From NCBI GenBank assembly GCA_913055815.1, contig CAJXKR010000002.1, positions 1-40,282 of the forward strand: a stretch of 40,282 bases of DNA, written 5' to 3'. The DNA is from an uncultured Desulfohalobiaceae bacterium. GTDB lineage: Bacteria; Desulfobacterota; Desulfovibrionia; Desulfovibrionales; Desulfothermaceae. A model generated the notes under the pieces. That model was given only the letters and a program-made list of their open reading frames with translations, searched no databases and was not told where the DNA came from. Shown piece after piece: positions 18,398 to 26,965 of the stretch; position 1 is the first letter of the stretch; every line of letters starts with the position of its first letter. The position numbers were made by a program, and so were the translations under genes.

Positions 18398-18898
18398 ATG
18401 AGCAAATACTATCTGTTTCAGGATCAAAAGAAATGTATTGGTTGCGAGGCATGTGTGGCAGCCTGCAAAGTCAAGAACAATCTTTCTTACGGTCCCCTGC
18501 CCTGCCTGATAGTAACAGTGGGACCGAAATGGGTGGGTGAGCAGCCCAGGACTTCCTTTACCTATATGTCCTGTTTCCATTGCGAGAACCCCTGGTGTGT
18601 TGCTGCCTGCCCCACTGGTGCCATGCAGAAGAGGAGCGAAGATGGTATTGTCTTTGTGGACCAGAACCTGTGTGTGGGCTGCAAGACCTGTATGTCCGCA
18701 TGTCCATGGGGAGCCCCGCAGTGGGATCCTTCCAACGGCAAGGTGGTAAAGTGCGACTTGTGCATGGATCGCGTGGACGCAGGGCTGGATCCAGCCTGCG
18801 TTACTGTCTGCACCACTGACTGTCTCCATTTCGGGACCCCGGATCAAATACCGGAAATCAGGAGAAAGAGATATGCCCGGGCCAAGGCTTGGGAATGA
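18398..18898 (+). CDS. 4Fe-4S ferredoxin-type electron transfer subunit (DMSOR beta-like)
   Basis: KKCIGCEACVAACKVKNN; CFHCENPWCVAACPTGAM; CVGCKTCMSACPWGAPQWD; KCDLCMDRVDAGLDPACVTVC. Confidence 0.95.
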   Translation: MSKYYLFQDQKKCIGCEACVAACKVKNNLSYGPLPCLIVTVGPKWVGEQPRTSFTYMSCFHCENPWCVAACPTGAMQKRSEDGIVFVDQNLCVGCKTCMSACPWGAPQWDPSNGKVVKCDLCMDRVDAGLDPACVTVCTTDCLHFGTPDQIPEIRRKRYARAKAWE

Positions 18899-18902
18899 TA
18901 GA

Positions 18903-19119
18903 AAAGTTTTAAGGTTTTAAGGTGTTAAGGTTTTAGGTAAGAAAAACAACTAGTTATTCCAACTGACTACCGATATACAGACTACAGACGCACTGTTTTT
19001 GCCCGCAAGGGAATGGGAGTTAACATGAAAAAAGTTTTATGTTTTAGAGTTTTAAGGTTTTAAGGTGTAGAATAAGACTTTTCATCATTCGTTGTGCCCG
19101 CAAGGGAATGGGAGTTAAT
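18903..19119. repeat. Second locus of the dispersed modular repeat family, inside the operon
   Basis: TTAAGGTTTTAAGGTGTTAAGG tract, then two GCCCGCAAGGGAATGGGAGTTAA(C/T)ATG units. Confidence 0.8.
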
Positions 19120-21285
19120 ATGAATATAAGCAGATGCCAAGTGATAGAGACCTACGATTGGATCCAGGGGAAGCAGGATGCCGGAGAGTTGACACATCCG
19201 CGCTGCAGGCAGAAGGCTTCGGAAGCCCTGGAACTTGTGCACGATATCGCAACAGGCAGTGCAGGGAACGAACATTTGACCGCCCTGACATCCCTGGGCA
19301 AGACACTGGAACAAGAGGGACTCACCCCGGAATGTAAACAGCTGGGCCAAAAACTGAGCCAAATACTGCAAGAGAACCGGGAAGTCTTTCAAAGTCATAT
19401 ACTGACTCATACCTGCCCCAGCGGGGATTGTCCCCAACTCACCCCCTCCCCCTGCCAAATGGCCTGTCCGGCTGGAATCGATGTTCCCAGCTATCTCACC
19501 CTGATCGGACAGGGCAGATACGAAGAGGCAATACGCATAATCAGGCGGGACAATCCCTTTGCTTGGGTTTGCGGACTGGTCTGCACCCATCCCTGTGAGT
19601 TTATGTGTGTAAGGGGCAGGATGGACAGTCCCATTTCCATAATGCAACTAAAAGGATTTGCTGCGGAAAAGGCAATATCCGCACAGAGATATATAAACCC
19701 GGAACAACAGGAAGATAATGGGAAGAAGGTCTGCGTACTGGGAGCCGGTCCCGGAGGCTTGGCCGGGGCATACTACCTGGCCCTGATGGGCTACCGGGTG
19801 ACGGTGTTGGAGTCCCTTCCGGTTGCAGGCGGTATGATGATGGTGGGCATTCCCAGATATCGCCTGCCCAGGGAAGTTATAGACCGGGAAGTCTCCATGA
19901 TAGAAGATCTGGGTGTGGAAATCCGCCTGAACACCAAAGTGGGCAGGGATGTCAGCATCCAGGACCTGAAAAACGAGGGTTTTCAAGCCTTCTTGCTAGC
20001 GATTGGTGCACATACTTCCTACAAGCTGGGTATCGAGGGTGAAGACGATTATCAGCAGGTAGAGTCTGCAGTGGATTTCCTGCGCAGGGTGAATCTGGGT
20101 AATCACCGCAAACCCGGCAAGAGGGTTGCCATCGTGGGTGGCGGCAATGTCGCCATCGACGCTGCCAGGACCTGCATTCGCCTGGGGTGCGAATCCGTAA
20201 GCGTCCTCTACCGCAGAAGCCACGACCAAATGCCAGCGCACAAGGAAGAAGTGATCGAGGCTGAAGAAGAAGGAGTGGGCTTTTCCTTTCTTACCGTACC
20301 ATCCCGGATCGTGGGTGAACAAGGCAAGGTGTGCGGGATAAAATGCCTGCGGGCGGAACTAAGCGAGCCTGATGCAAACGGCAGGCAAAAACCAATGCCA
20401 GTTGAAGGTAGTGAACACACTATGGAAGTGGATGCTGTGATCCCGGCCATTGGGCAGGGAGTGGATGCTAGCGGCTTGGAAGACCTGCAGGAGATCAGCT
20501 GGACCAAAAGGAATACCATCTCCGTACATACCTCCAGCATGGAGACGCATTCACCCGGATACTTCGCAGCAGGAGACGTGGTAACAGGTCCGGCAACCAT
20601 AGTAGAAGCGATAGCAGGCGGAAAAAAGGCGGCACTGGCAATCAACCGCTATTTCGAGGACATTCCCCAGCCTTCGATGCCGCCTGTACCTGTCAGGAGG
20701 AGAAAACTGGACTTCCCTAATATACCCGCCTCCCTGAAGATGGACCTGGACAGGCCGAATGTGGAGGTACTAAACACTGAGAGGAGAAGGATCACCTTTC
20801 AGCAAGTGCACCTGGGACTGACTGAAGACAAGGCCAATAGTGAGTGTAAAAGGTGTTTGAGATGCGACGTTTGCATGAGGTGCGGCAAGTGTGTACAGAT
20901 TTGCAGGGATCAGATGGGAATAGACGCACTGCAAATCGGATACTTGGATTTTGATAATCCGGGCAGGACAGACTTGAAGATTGCCGCGGAACGTTGTATA
21001 TGCTGCGGAGCCTGCGCCACAAACTGCCCCACCGGGGCAATGCAAATGTACGATCAAGACGGAGAACGCGTTCTTTCCCTGTGTGGTACTGAACTGAACA
21101 GATTAAAGCTTGAATATTGCGAGTATTGTGGTAAGGTCTTGGGACCGAGGAGGTACCACGATTATATTACCAACAGGCTAAAGGACATAAGCCCGGCCCT
21201 GGGCAACCGCAGTATCTGCATAGATTGCGCCAGGAAGCACAGCGGTCAAGTGCACGCGGAAACCGAGCCCCCGAACAAATTTTAG
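19120..21285 (+). CDS. NAD(P)H-dependent FAD oxidoreductase (GltD/NfnB-like) with 4Fe-4S ferredoxin and C-terminal Zn-ribbon-like domains
   Basis: CQMACPAGIDVPSYL; CVLGAGPGGLAGAYYLALMGYRVTVLE; VAIVGGGNVAIDAARTCIRLG; CMRCGKCVQICRDQMG; CICCGACATNCPTGAM; CEYCGK...CIDC. ORF track start (19108) lies in the repeat; ATG 19120 has GGGAG at 19110-19114. Confidence 0.92.
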   Translation: MNISRCQVIETYDWIQGKQDAGELTHPRCRQKASEALELVHDIATGSAGNEHLTALTSLGKTLEQEGLTPECKQLGQKLSQILQENREVFQSHILTHTCPSGDCPQLTPSPCQMACPAGIDVPSYLTLIGQGRYEEAIRIIRRDNPFAWVCGLVCTHPCEFMCVRGRMDSPISIMQLKGFAAEKAISAQRYINPEQQEDNGKKVCVLGAGPGGLAGAYYLALMGYRVTVLESLPVAGGMMMVGIPRYRLPREVIDREVSMIEDLGVEIRLNTKVGRDVSIQDLKNEGFQAFLLAIGAHTSYKLGIEGEDDYQQVESAVDFLRRVNLGNHRKPGKRVAIVGGGNVAIDAARTCIRLGCESVSVLYRRSHDQMPAHKEEVIEAEEEGVGFSFLTVPSRIVGEQGKVCGIKCLRAELSEPDANGRQKPMPVEGSEHTMEVDAVIPAIGQGVDASGLEDLQEISWTKRNTISVHTSSMETHSPGYFAAGDVVTGPATIVEAIAGGKKAALAINRYFEDIPQPSMPPVPVRRRKLDFPNIPASLKMDLDRPNVEVLNTERRRITFQQVHLGLTEDKANSECKRCLRCDVCMRCGKCVQICRDQMGIDALQIGYLDFDNPGRTDLKIAAERCICCGACATNCPTGAMQMYDQDGERVLSLCGTELNRLKLEYCEYCGKVLGPRRYHDYITNRLKDISPALGNRSICIDCARKHSGQVHAETEPPNKF

Positions 21286-21356
21286 CAGTACTTGCGTGTC
21301 TTGGACTGAATAAGTCGGGCTAATCTGGAGATTTTAATAAGAAACGGGGTAACATT

Positions 21357-21566
21357 ATGACATTTAGCCAGGGACAAAAGGTGGAGATTTTTCAAAGCTC
21401 CGGGGACGAAAGCTGGGAGACCTACATGGAGGAATTTATAGGAATGCACGGGGTAATCACCGACCCGGATGCGAACAAGAACGACCCGGACGACCTGGTG
21501 GAAGTCAGCCTGGACGAGAAGGGCACTTTCCGCTTTCCCCAGGACTGCTTGAAGATAATTTCCTGA
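21357..21566 (+). CDS. Small acidic conserved-operon protein, unknown function
   Basis: 69-aa ORF in operon context between two redox subunits, MTFSQGQKVEIFQSSGDESWETYMEEFIGMHGVITDPD. Confidence 0.6.
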   Translation: MTFSQGQKVEIFQSSGDESWETYMEEFIGMHGVITDPDANKNDPDDLVEVSLDEKGTFRFPQDCLKIIS

Positions 21567-21584
21567 ACACGAGGATAATCGCAT

Positions 21585-22337
21585 ATGCCAGAGGTAATAC
21601 TGAACAATAGCCCAATTTCGGCAAGACAAGACCAAAACATCCTGGAACTGGCCCGTGAACATGATATCGAGATACCGGCGCTCTGTTACCACCCGGCGCT
21701 TTCTCCGGCCGCTTCCTGCAAATTGTGCGCAGTGGAAGTAAAGACCCCGGACAAGCCTTTCCAGATCAAGCTGGCATGTGTTACAAAAGTAAAACCGGGA
21801 ATGGAGATAAAGACAGAATCAGCAGCAGTTTACGAGGCCAGGACTACTGCCTTCAACACCCTTATAAGATATGCACCTGAATCCGAAGCTATTCGTGACC
21901 TGGCCCGCAAGTTCTCTATTGACCTTGGTCCTACACCGGACGAATGCATCCGTTGCAGGCTCTGCATCAGGGTTTGCAAAGAAGTAGTGGGGGCCGATGC
22001 CCTGGGTATGGAAAAGAGGGGAAGTGAAAATTTTGTAGTTCCCAAAGAGGGGAATGAATGTATCGGCTGCGGTACCTGCGCAAATATTTGCCCCACAGGT
22101 GCAATCAAAATGAAGGACCGGGACAATATTCGCTACATCTATATAAGGGATGAAATAATCAGCCAAAACCCCTTGCTTCGCTGCGAGGCCTGCGGGAAAT
22201 ACTTCGCTACCAGCAAGTTCCTGAACCTGGTACAACAAAGGGAGCGCGAGGCACAACATCCTGAATTGAAGGAACAACACAATTACTGTCCCACGTGTGC
22301 CAAACTCCTTTCTGACAAGACAAAACTATCTCCCTAA
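21585..22337 (+). CDS. 2Fe-2S/4Fe-4S electron transfer protein (HoxU/NuoG N-terminal-like) with C-terminal Zn-ribbon-like domain
   Basis: CYHPALSPAASCKLCAVEV 2Fe-2S; CIRCRLCIRVCKEVVG; CIGCGTCANICPTGAIKM; CEACGK...CPTC tail. Confidence 0.92.
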   Translation: MPEVILNNSPISARQDQNILELAREHDIEIPALCYHPALSPAASCKLCAVEVKTPDKPFQIKLACVTKVKPGMEIKTESAAVYEARTTAFNTLIRYAPESEAIRDLARKFSIDLGPTPDECIRCRLCIRVCKEVVGADALGMEKRGSENFVVPKEGNECIGCGTCANICPTGAIKMKDRDNIRYIYIRDEIISQNPLLRCEACGKYFATSKFLNLVQQREREAQHPELKEQHNYCPTCAKLLSDKTKLSP

Positions 22338-22688
22338 GAGCTGTCATTTCTCCAAAAATTTTTAGTATACTGGACAGTCAAAAGTTTTAACATAATCTTC
22401 TGAAACTACGATTTGTTATATCGCACCTGAATGCACCTTCCCTCCTTATAACATAACTCATTGTTTTAATTCAAAAAATCGAAAATAGAATCTAGAGCTT
22501 CGAACTCTTTCTTTAATTTGTTGTTTTAAAGATTTTCATTTTTTGGCTGAACTAAAATTAGAATTGCCGCAGGATAAAATAATCCATTGAAAAACAGAAT
22601 ACTTGCTGATAAAAATACGTATAAAATCAGTCTTTGGATGTGGAGTGGCTTCTATTAATTAAACTGATAATAATTGTGAGAGATAAGC

Positions 22689-25361
22689 ATGAACGACAAT
22701 TCAGTTAATGCAAACAAACAAATCAAATTCTTGCTAAAAACGATCAGAGAAATACCCACGATCCCCTCAGTAGCTGTAAAAGTACTGGAATCAACCGCTT
22801 CCGACGACATTGACATTACCTACCTAGCCAATATTATAGAATCTGATCCGGCACTTAGCTTAAAGATATTGAAACAGGCTAACCGTTCGGGTAACCCTTT
22901 GTCTCAACAAATCAATTCCATCCAACATTCTATCACCTATTTGGGAATGAATACCATCAGGTGTATCTTGTTGGGGATTTTATCCCAGGATTACCTTGGC
23001 AGTCAAAACCTGGACCTCCTGGAGTGGAAAAGACAAATCTGGGCCCATAGCTTGGCATGCGCAGTAGCAGCCCAATTGATAGCTGAGACCACTTATCCTG
23101 ATTTAAAGGATGAAGCCTTCACTGCCGGAATTTTGCACGACATAGGCAAAATAGTTATAATGACCGCGTTACCGGGAAAATATAAAGACATACTTCAGGA
23201 GGACGCTTCTCAGGGAGTTATGTACCAAGAGATGGAACAGGATATTTTTCATTGTGACCATACCCTTGCCGGTAAGTGGCTTGGCCAGAAATGGTCCCTA
23301 CCAGACTATCTTTTGAATACAATTTCTTATCATCATCAGCCAGTAGAATATCTAGACTCTTTGAGAGACAACAAGTATCTGGTCTTGATTCTTAAACTGG
23401 CAAACAATCTTGCACACGAATATTTCCTGGACTTAAAGTGGAACAACCAATTTATTCAAGAATACAAGTACTTAACTAGAGAACTCGAAATTGATCAAGA
23501 AACACTGGATAATATCAGACACAAAATACCTACACTATATTCCCAAAGGGCATATTACTTTGAACTGGAAAACGACTTGTACAAAATTCAGACCCCTTTA
23601 ATCCAGAAAGCCAATCAAAAACTTTCCTCTATCTCCGTGCAACTTGAAAACAAGAAACAAAAACTCCAAGAAAACAACAAGTTGCTTTTCTTTATCAATG
23701 ATCTGGCAATGAATTTATCCAACTCCGGTTCTTTTGACGATGTTTTCTATAACACAGCGAACACTTTTCTGGAATTCCACAAATTCTACGCAGGAGTGAT
23801 ATATATCGTAGATATAGAGAACAGGATGTTGGAAGGACGAACCTGGATACAGAATCAAAGAAGCAAAAAGCTGAACTGCTTTCTGGATAATGAAGGCCTG
23901 CCTATATGGGATCAACAAACAGAAAATTTTCCTACTGGACTAAAAGAAATCCTTTCCTCCTATAAGTCCAGACTGGAATTCCAAACCCCTCAACCTGATT
24001 TATTCAATGATAATATATACTTTAGGCATCCATTCTACATAATTCCTCTAATTTCCAATTCCCACAATATCCGGGGAGAATTTTGTTTTGCACTCAATAA
24101 AAAGGCATTGAACATCAGTAGCGAGGAAAGACAAGGCTTAAAACAAACTTCAAACCTGATAATATCTACCTTTGAAAAACTTAAACTGCAAGAGAACCTG
24201 GAAGTCAAGAATGAAGAATTGAGTTTGACCTTGAACAAAAATCAACAATTGAGCCAGGAGCTAATACAAACCGAGAGGCTAGCTGCGGTGGGACAATTGG
24301 CAGCCGGAGCAGCTCACGAAATTAACAATCCATTGGCTATTATAAATGCCAGGGCGCAACTTATTCACTCCAAGGAAAAAGACGAAAACAAAAAGCAGCA
24401 GTTAAATCAAATAACCGGACAGATAGAGAGAATAAGCGAGATTCTTTCCAATCTTATGGATTTTGCCAGGCCATCTCCTCCCCAATTTACCAAGGCTGAT
24501 ATCACATCTATTATTGACAAGGTACTCAACTTTGTACAACCCAAGCTAGATAAATTTGCTATTCAAACACACAAGGAATATCATCCTGACACCCCAATGA
24601 TTCAGGCTGACATAAATCAATTGGAGCAAGCCTTTTTAAATTTTATTATCAATGCGCAACATTCTATGGAAGAACAAGGGGGCACTTTGCAGATAAGGGT
24701 TTCTCCCTTTAGGAGAAAAAAATATCTAAAAATAACTATTGAAGACACTGGCATCGGAATACCCCCAAAAAATTTGAATAAAATATTCAATCCCTTTTAT
24801 ACCACCAAACAACCGGGAAAAGGAACTGGACTCGGCCTTTCCACCTCTCTTTCCATTATCGAGAACCACTACGGTAAATTGGATATCGACAGCCAGGAAA
24901 ATCATGGCACCTCTGTTACAATTCAATTACCTATAGATTTAGAAGAATTGCGACCGACAAAGGAAAGAATCTCATTACCCAAGCAAAACCAAAGCCAAAA
25001 ATCTCAAATCCTTATTGTGGATGATGAAAAACATATACGAGAGATACTCCACGAAACATTGGCTAACGAAAGCATGGAAATAACCACTTGTGAGAGTGCA
25101 GATCTAGCCCTTAACTACCTGGATGAACAAAACTTCGACCTTATGCTCTTGGATTTGCGTATGCCTGTGTTGGACGGTCTCTCCATGATCAACGAAATCA
25201 AGGAAAAAGAAATAGATCTGCCTATTATCGTGATAACAGGTTTAGCCACCTTTGAAGAAATGGAAGAAGCCCTGGGTAAAGGTGTCTACAAGTGTATAAA
25301 AAAGCCCTTTCATATAAAACATTTGGTCAAAGACATCTACGACGTACTCTCCAATAACTGA
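22689..25361 (+). CDS. HDOD-GAF-histidine kinase-REC hybrid signalling protein
   Basis: HDOD IREIPTIPSVAVKVLEST...GILHDIGKIVI; H-box AAGAAHEINNPLAIINARAQ; GKGTGLGLSTSLSIIE; REC QILIVDDEKHIREIL...LMLLDLRMPVLDG. Confidence 0.92.
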   Translation: MNDNSVNANKQIKFLLKTIREIPTIPSVAVKVLESTASDDIDITYLANIIESDPALSLKILKQANRSGNPLSQQINSIQHSITYLGMNTIRCILLGILSQDYLGSQNLDLLEWKRQIWAHSLACAVAAQLIAETTYPDLKDEAFTAGILHDIGKIVIMTALPGKYKDILQEDASQGVMYQEMEQDIFHCDHTLAGKWLGQKWSLPDYLLNTISYHHQPVEYLDSLRDNKYLVLILKLANNLAHEYFLDLKWNNQFIQEYKYLTRELEIDQETLDNIRHKIPTLYSQRAYYFELENDLYKIQTPLIQKANQKLSSISVQLENKKQKLQENNKLLFFINDLAMNLSNSGSFDDVFYNTANTFLEFHKFYAGVIYIVDIENRMLEGRTWIQNQRSKKLNCFLDNEGLPIWDQQTENFPTGLKEILSSYKSRLEFQTPQPDLFNDNIYFRHPFYIIPLISNSHNIRGEFCFALNKKALNISSEERQGLKQTSNLIISTFEKLKLQENLEVKNEELSLTLNKNQQLSQELIQTERLAAVGQLAAGAAHEINNPLAIINARAQLIHSKEKDENKKQQLNQITGQIERISEILSNLMDFARPSPPQFTKADITSIIDKVLNFVQPKLDKFAIQTHKEYHPDTPMIQADINQLEQAFLNFIINAQHSMEEQGGTLQIRVSPFRRKKYLKITIEDTGIGIPPKNLNKIFNPFYTTKQPGKGTGLGLSTSLSIIENHYGKLDIDSQENHGTSVTIQLPIDLEELRPTKERISLPKQNQSQKSQILIVDDEKHIREILHETLANESMEITTCESADLALNYLDEQNFDLMLLDLRMPVLDGLSMINEIKEKEIDLPIIVITGLATFEEMEEALGKGVYKCIKKPFHIKHLVKDIYDVLSNN

Positions 25362-26773
25362 TGGTTGGCACTATGACCCGGATAATTTCGGTAGCAAGCG
25401 GAAAAGGTGGAGTTGGCAAGACTTCGTTTTCCATAAATCTTGCCTTTTCACTATCAAGCTTAGGCAACAGGGTTTGTTTGGTTGATGCGGATTTGGGATT
25501 AGCCAATGTAGATGTATTACTGGATTTATACCCTGAATTCACCCTGGATAATATAATTTTCGACAACACCTCCCTGCAGGAAACCTTGCTGAGCATCGAC
25601 GAAAATCTGGATATTCTTCCCGGAGGATCTGGGATCACCAGTCTGGCCGATCTATCTTCTGAAGAAAGAAACAAATTGGTTCAAAGATTACAAAGACTTC
25701 AGGAATACGAATATATTCTTATTGATAATTCTCCGGGCATCACTGCCGGTGTGATATCCTTTTGTTTAGCTACCAAGGAATTAATCTTGGTTATATCCCC
25801 GGAAGTAACCTCGATTGCGGATGGTTATGCCCTACTAAAGAGTCTGAGGGAAAACGGGCTCAATCTTCCGCCTTTTCTGATTATCAATAAAGTTAACACT
25901 AAAAAGGAAGCCCAAAGAATACTAAACAAACTCAATACTGCTTCCAAAAAATTCCTGGGGTTATCTTTCTTGTTTTTGGGGATTATACCAGAAGATCCTT
26001 GTTTCAAGGCTGAATTGGAACACAATTGTCCAGTAGTAGATTTATATCCCCACAATCCTGCTTCTCAATGCTTTAACAACATTGCAAACAGGCTGCATTC
26101 AAGGCCACACAAGGAACAATTCCGCAGCTCTATTCAAGAATTCTGGGAAAAAACTCTAAATCAATTCAAGAATAGACTGCAGTCAAAAGAATCACACAAA
26201 AAATCTACACCTCCTGCGAAAACCAATGAAAACAAAGAACCACCCAGCAAGAATATTGAAGAACAAATCCGGACAATGAAAGAAACCATACATACCCTTC
26301 TCTCTTTGTCCAATTCCCAGCTTACAAATTATATTGAAAGAATATCACCACTTGACAATTTTTATGGGGATCTTTCGAACTTGTTAAAAAGAATGGAAAC
26401 ACAGCTCCCCCAAAATGTTCCTGCTTGCCGACGTAACGTTGGGATTATATCCAATGACGAAGATATGAAGAAACTGATTCACGATGTGTTAGCCAGTCAT
26501 GGTTTTAACCCGTTGGATTTAAACAATCGCCCGGAAAAAACAAAAGAATCGGACCTAATAATCTACAATTTCGAACGTTTTTTGGATAACGGCAATCAAT
26601 TGAAAATCCTGGACTCAGAAAACAAGATTCCGGTTATTTTTCTATTAGGTATTTACTATTACAATAATCCTCCTGTATTTTTGGAAAAAAAGACAGAAAA
26701 AAAACTAATTCCCGTACCTTTCAATATCAAAACTCTGTTTAATGCTATTAATGACCTGATTGTAGACAGTTAA
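25361..26773 (+). CDS. MinD/FlhG-like ATPase with C-terminal receiver-like domain
   Basis: ISVASGKGGVGKTSFSINLAFSLSSLGNRVCLVDADLGLANVDVLL; stop/start overlap TGATG with upstream gene. C-terminal ~110 aa VGIISNDEDMKKLIHDVLASHGF resembles a degenerate receiver. Confidence 0.85.
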   Translation: MVGTMTRIISVASGKGGVGKTSFSINLAFSLSSLGNRVCLVDADLGLANVDVLLDLYPEFTLDNIIFDNTSLQETLLSIDENLDILPGGSGITSLADLSSEERNKLVQRLQRLQEYEYILIDNSPGITAGVISFCLATKELILVISPEVTSIADGYALLKSLRENGLNLPPFLIINKVNTKKEAQRILNKLNTASKKFLGLSFLFLGIIPEDPCFKAELEHNCPVVDLYPHNPASQCFNNIANRLHSRPHKEQFRSSIQEFWEKTLNQFKNRLQSKESHKKSTPPAKTNENKEPPSKNIEEQIRTMKETIHTLLSLSNSQLTNYIERISPLDNFYGDLSNLLKRMETQLPQNVPACRRNVGIISNDEDMKKLIHDVLASHGFNPLDLNNRPEKTKESDLIIYNFERFLDNGNQLKILDSENKIPVIFLLGIYYYNNPPVFLEKKTEKKLIPVPFNIKTLFNAINDLIVDS

Positions 26774-26824
26774 GCTATTATAAAACCTAATAAACTTTAA
26801 ACTTGTATTTGTCCTGTTTGAAGT

Positions 26825-26846
26825 TTTAAACCCCGAAGGGGTTAAA
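26825..26846. terminator. Possible hairpin terminator
   Basis: TTTAAACCCCGAAGGGGTTAAA downstream of the MinD-like gene; T-tract weak. Confidence 0.4.
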
Positions 26847-26965
26847 TTGCGATTTGTAGCCTGAATAAATTTACAAAACATCTATTTTATATTAGGAAAG
26901 AACAAATATTTTTTTAATTTTATCTTTTGAATAATCCTCCAATCAAACCTAAAGGTATTTCATAA

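Noticed and set aside
26825-26846. Riboswitch or regulatory leader for the HD-GYP regulator
   Set aside because: Only a simple short hairpin is visible; terminator is the simpler reading.
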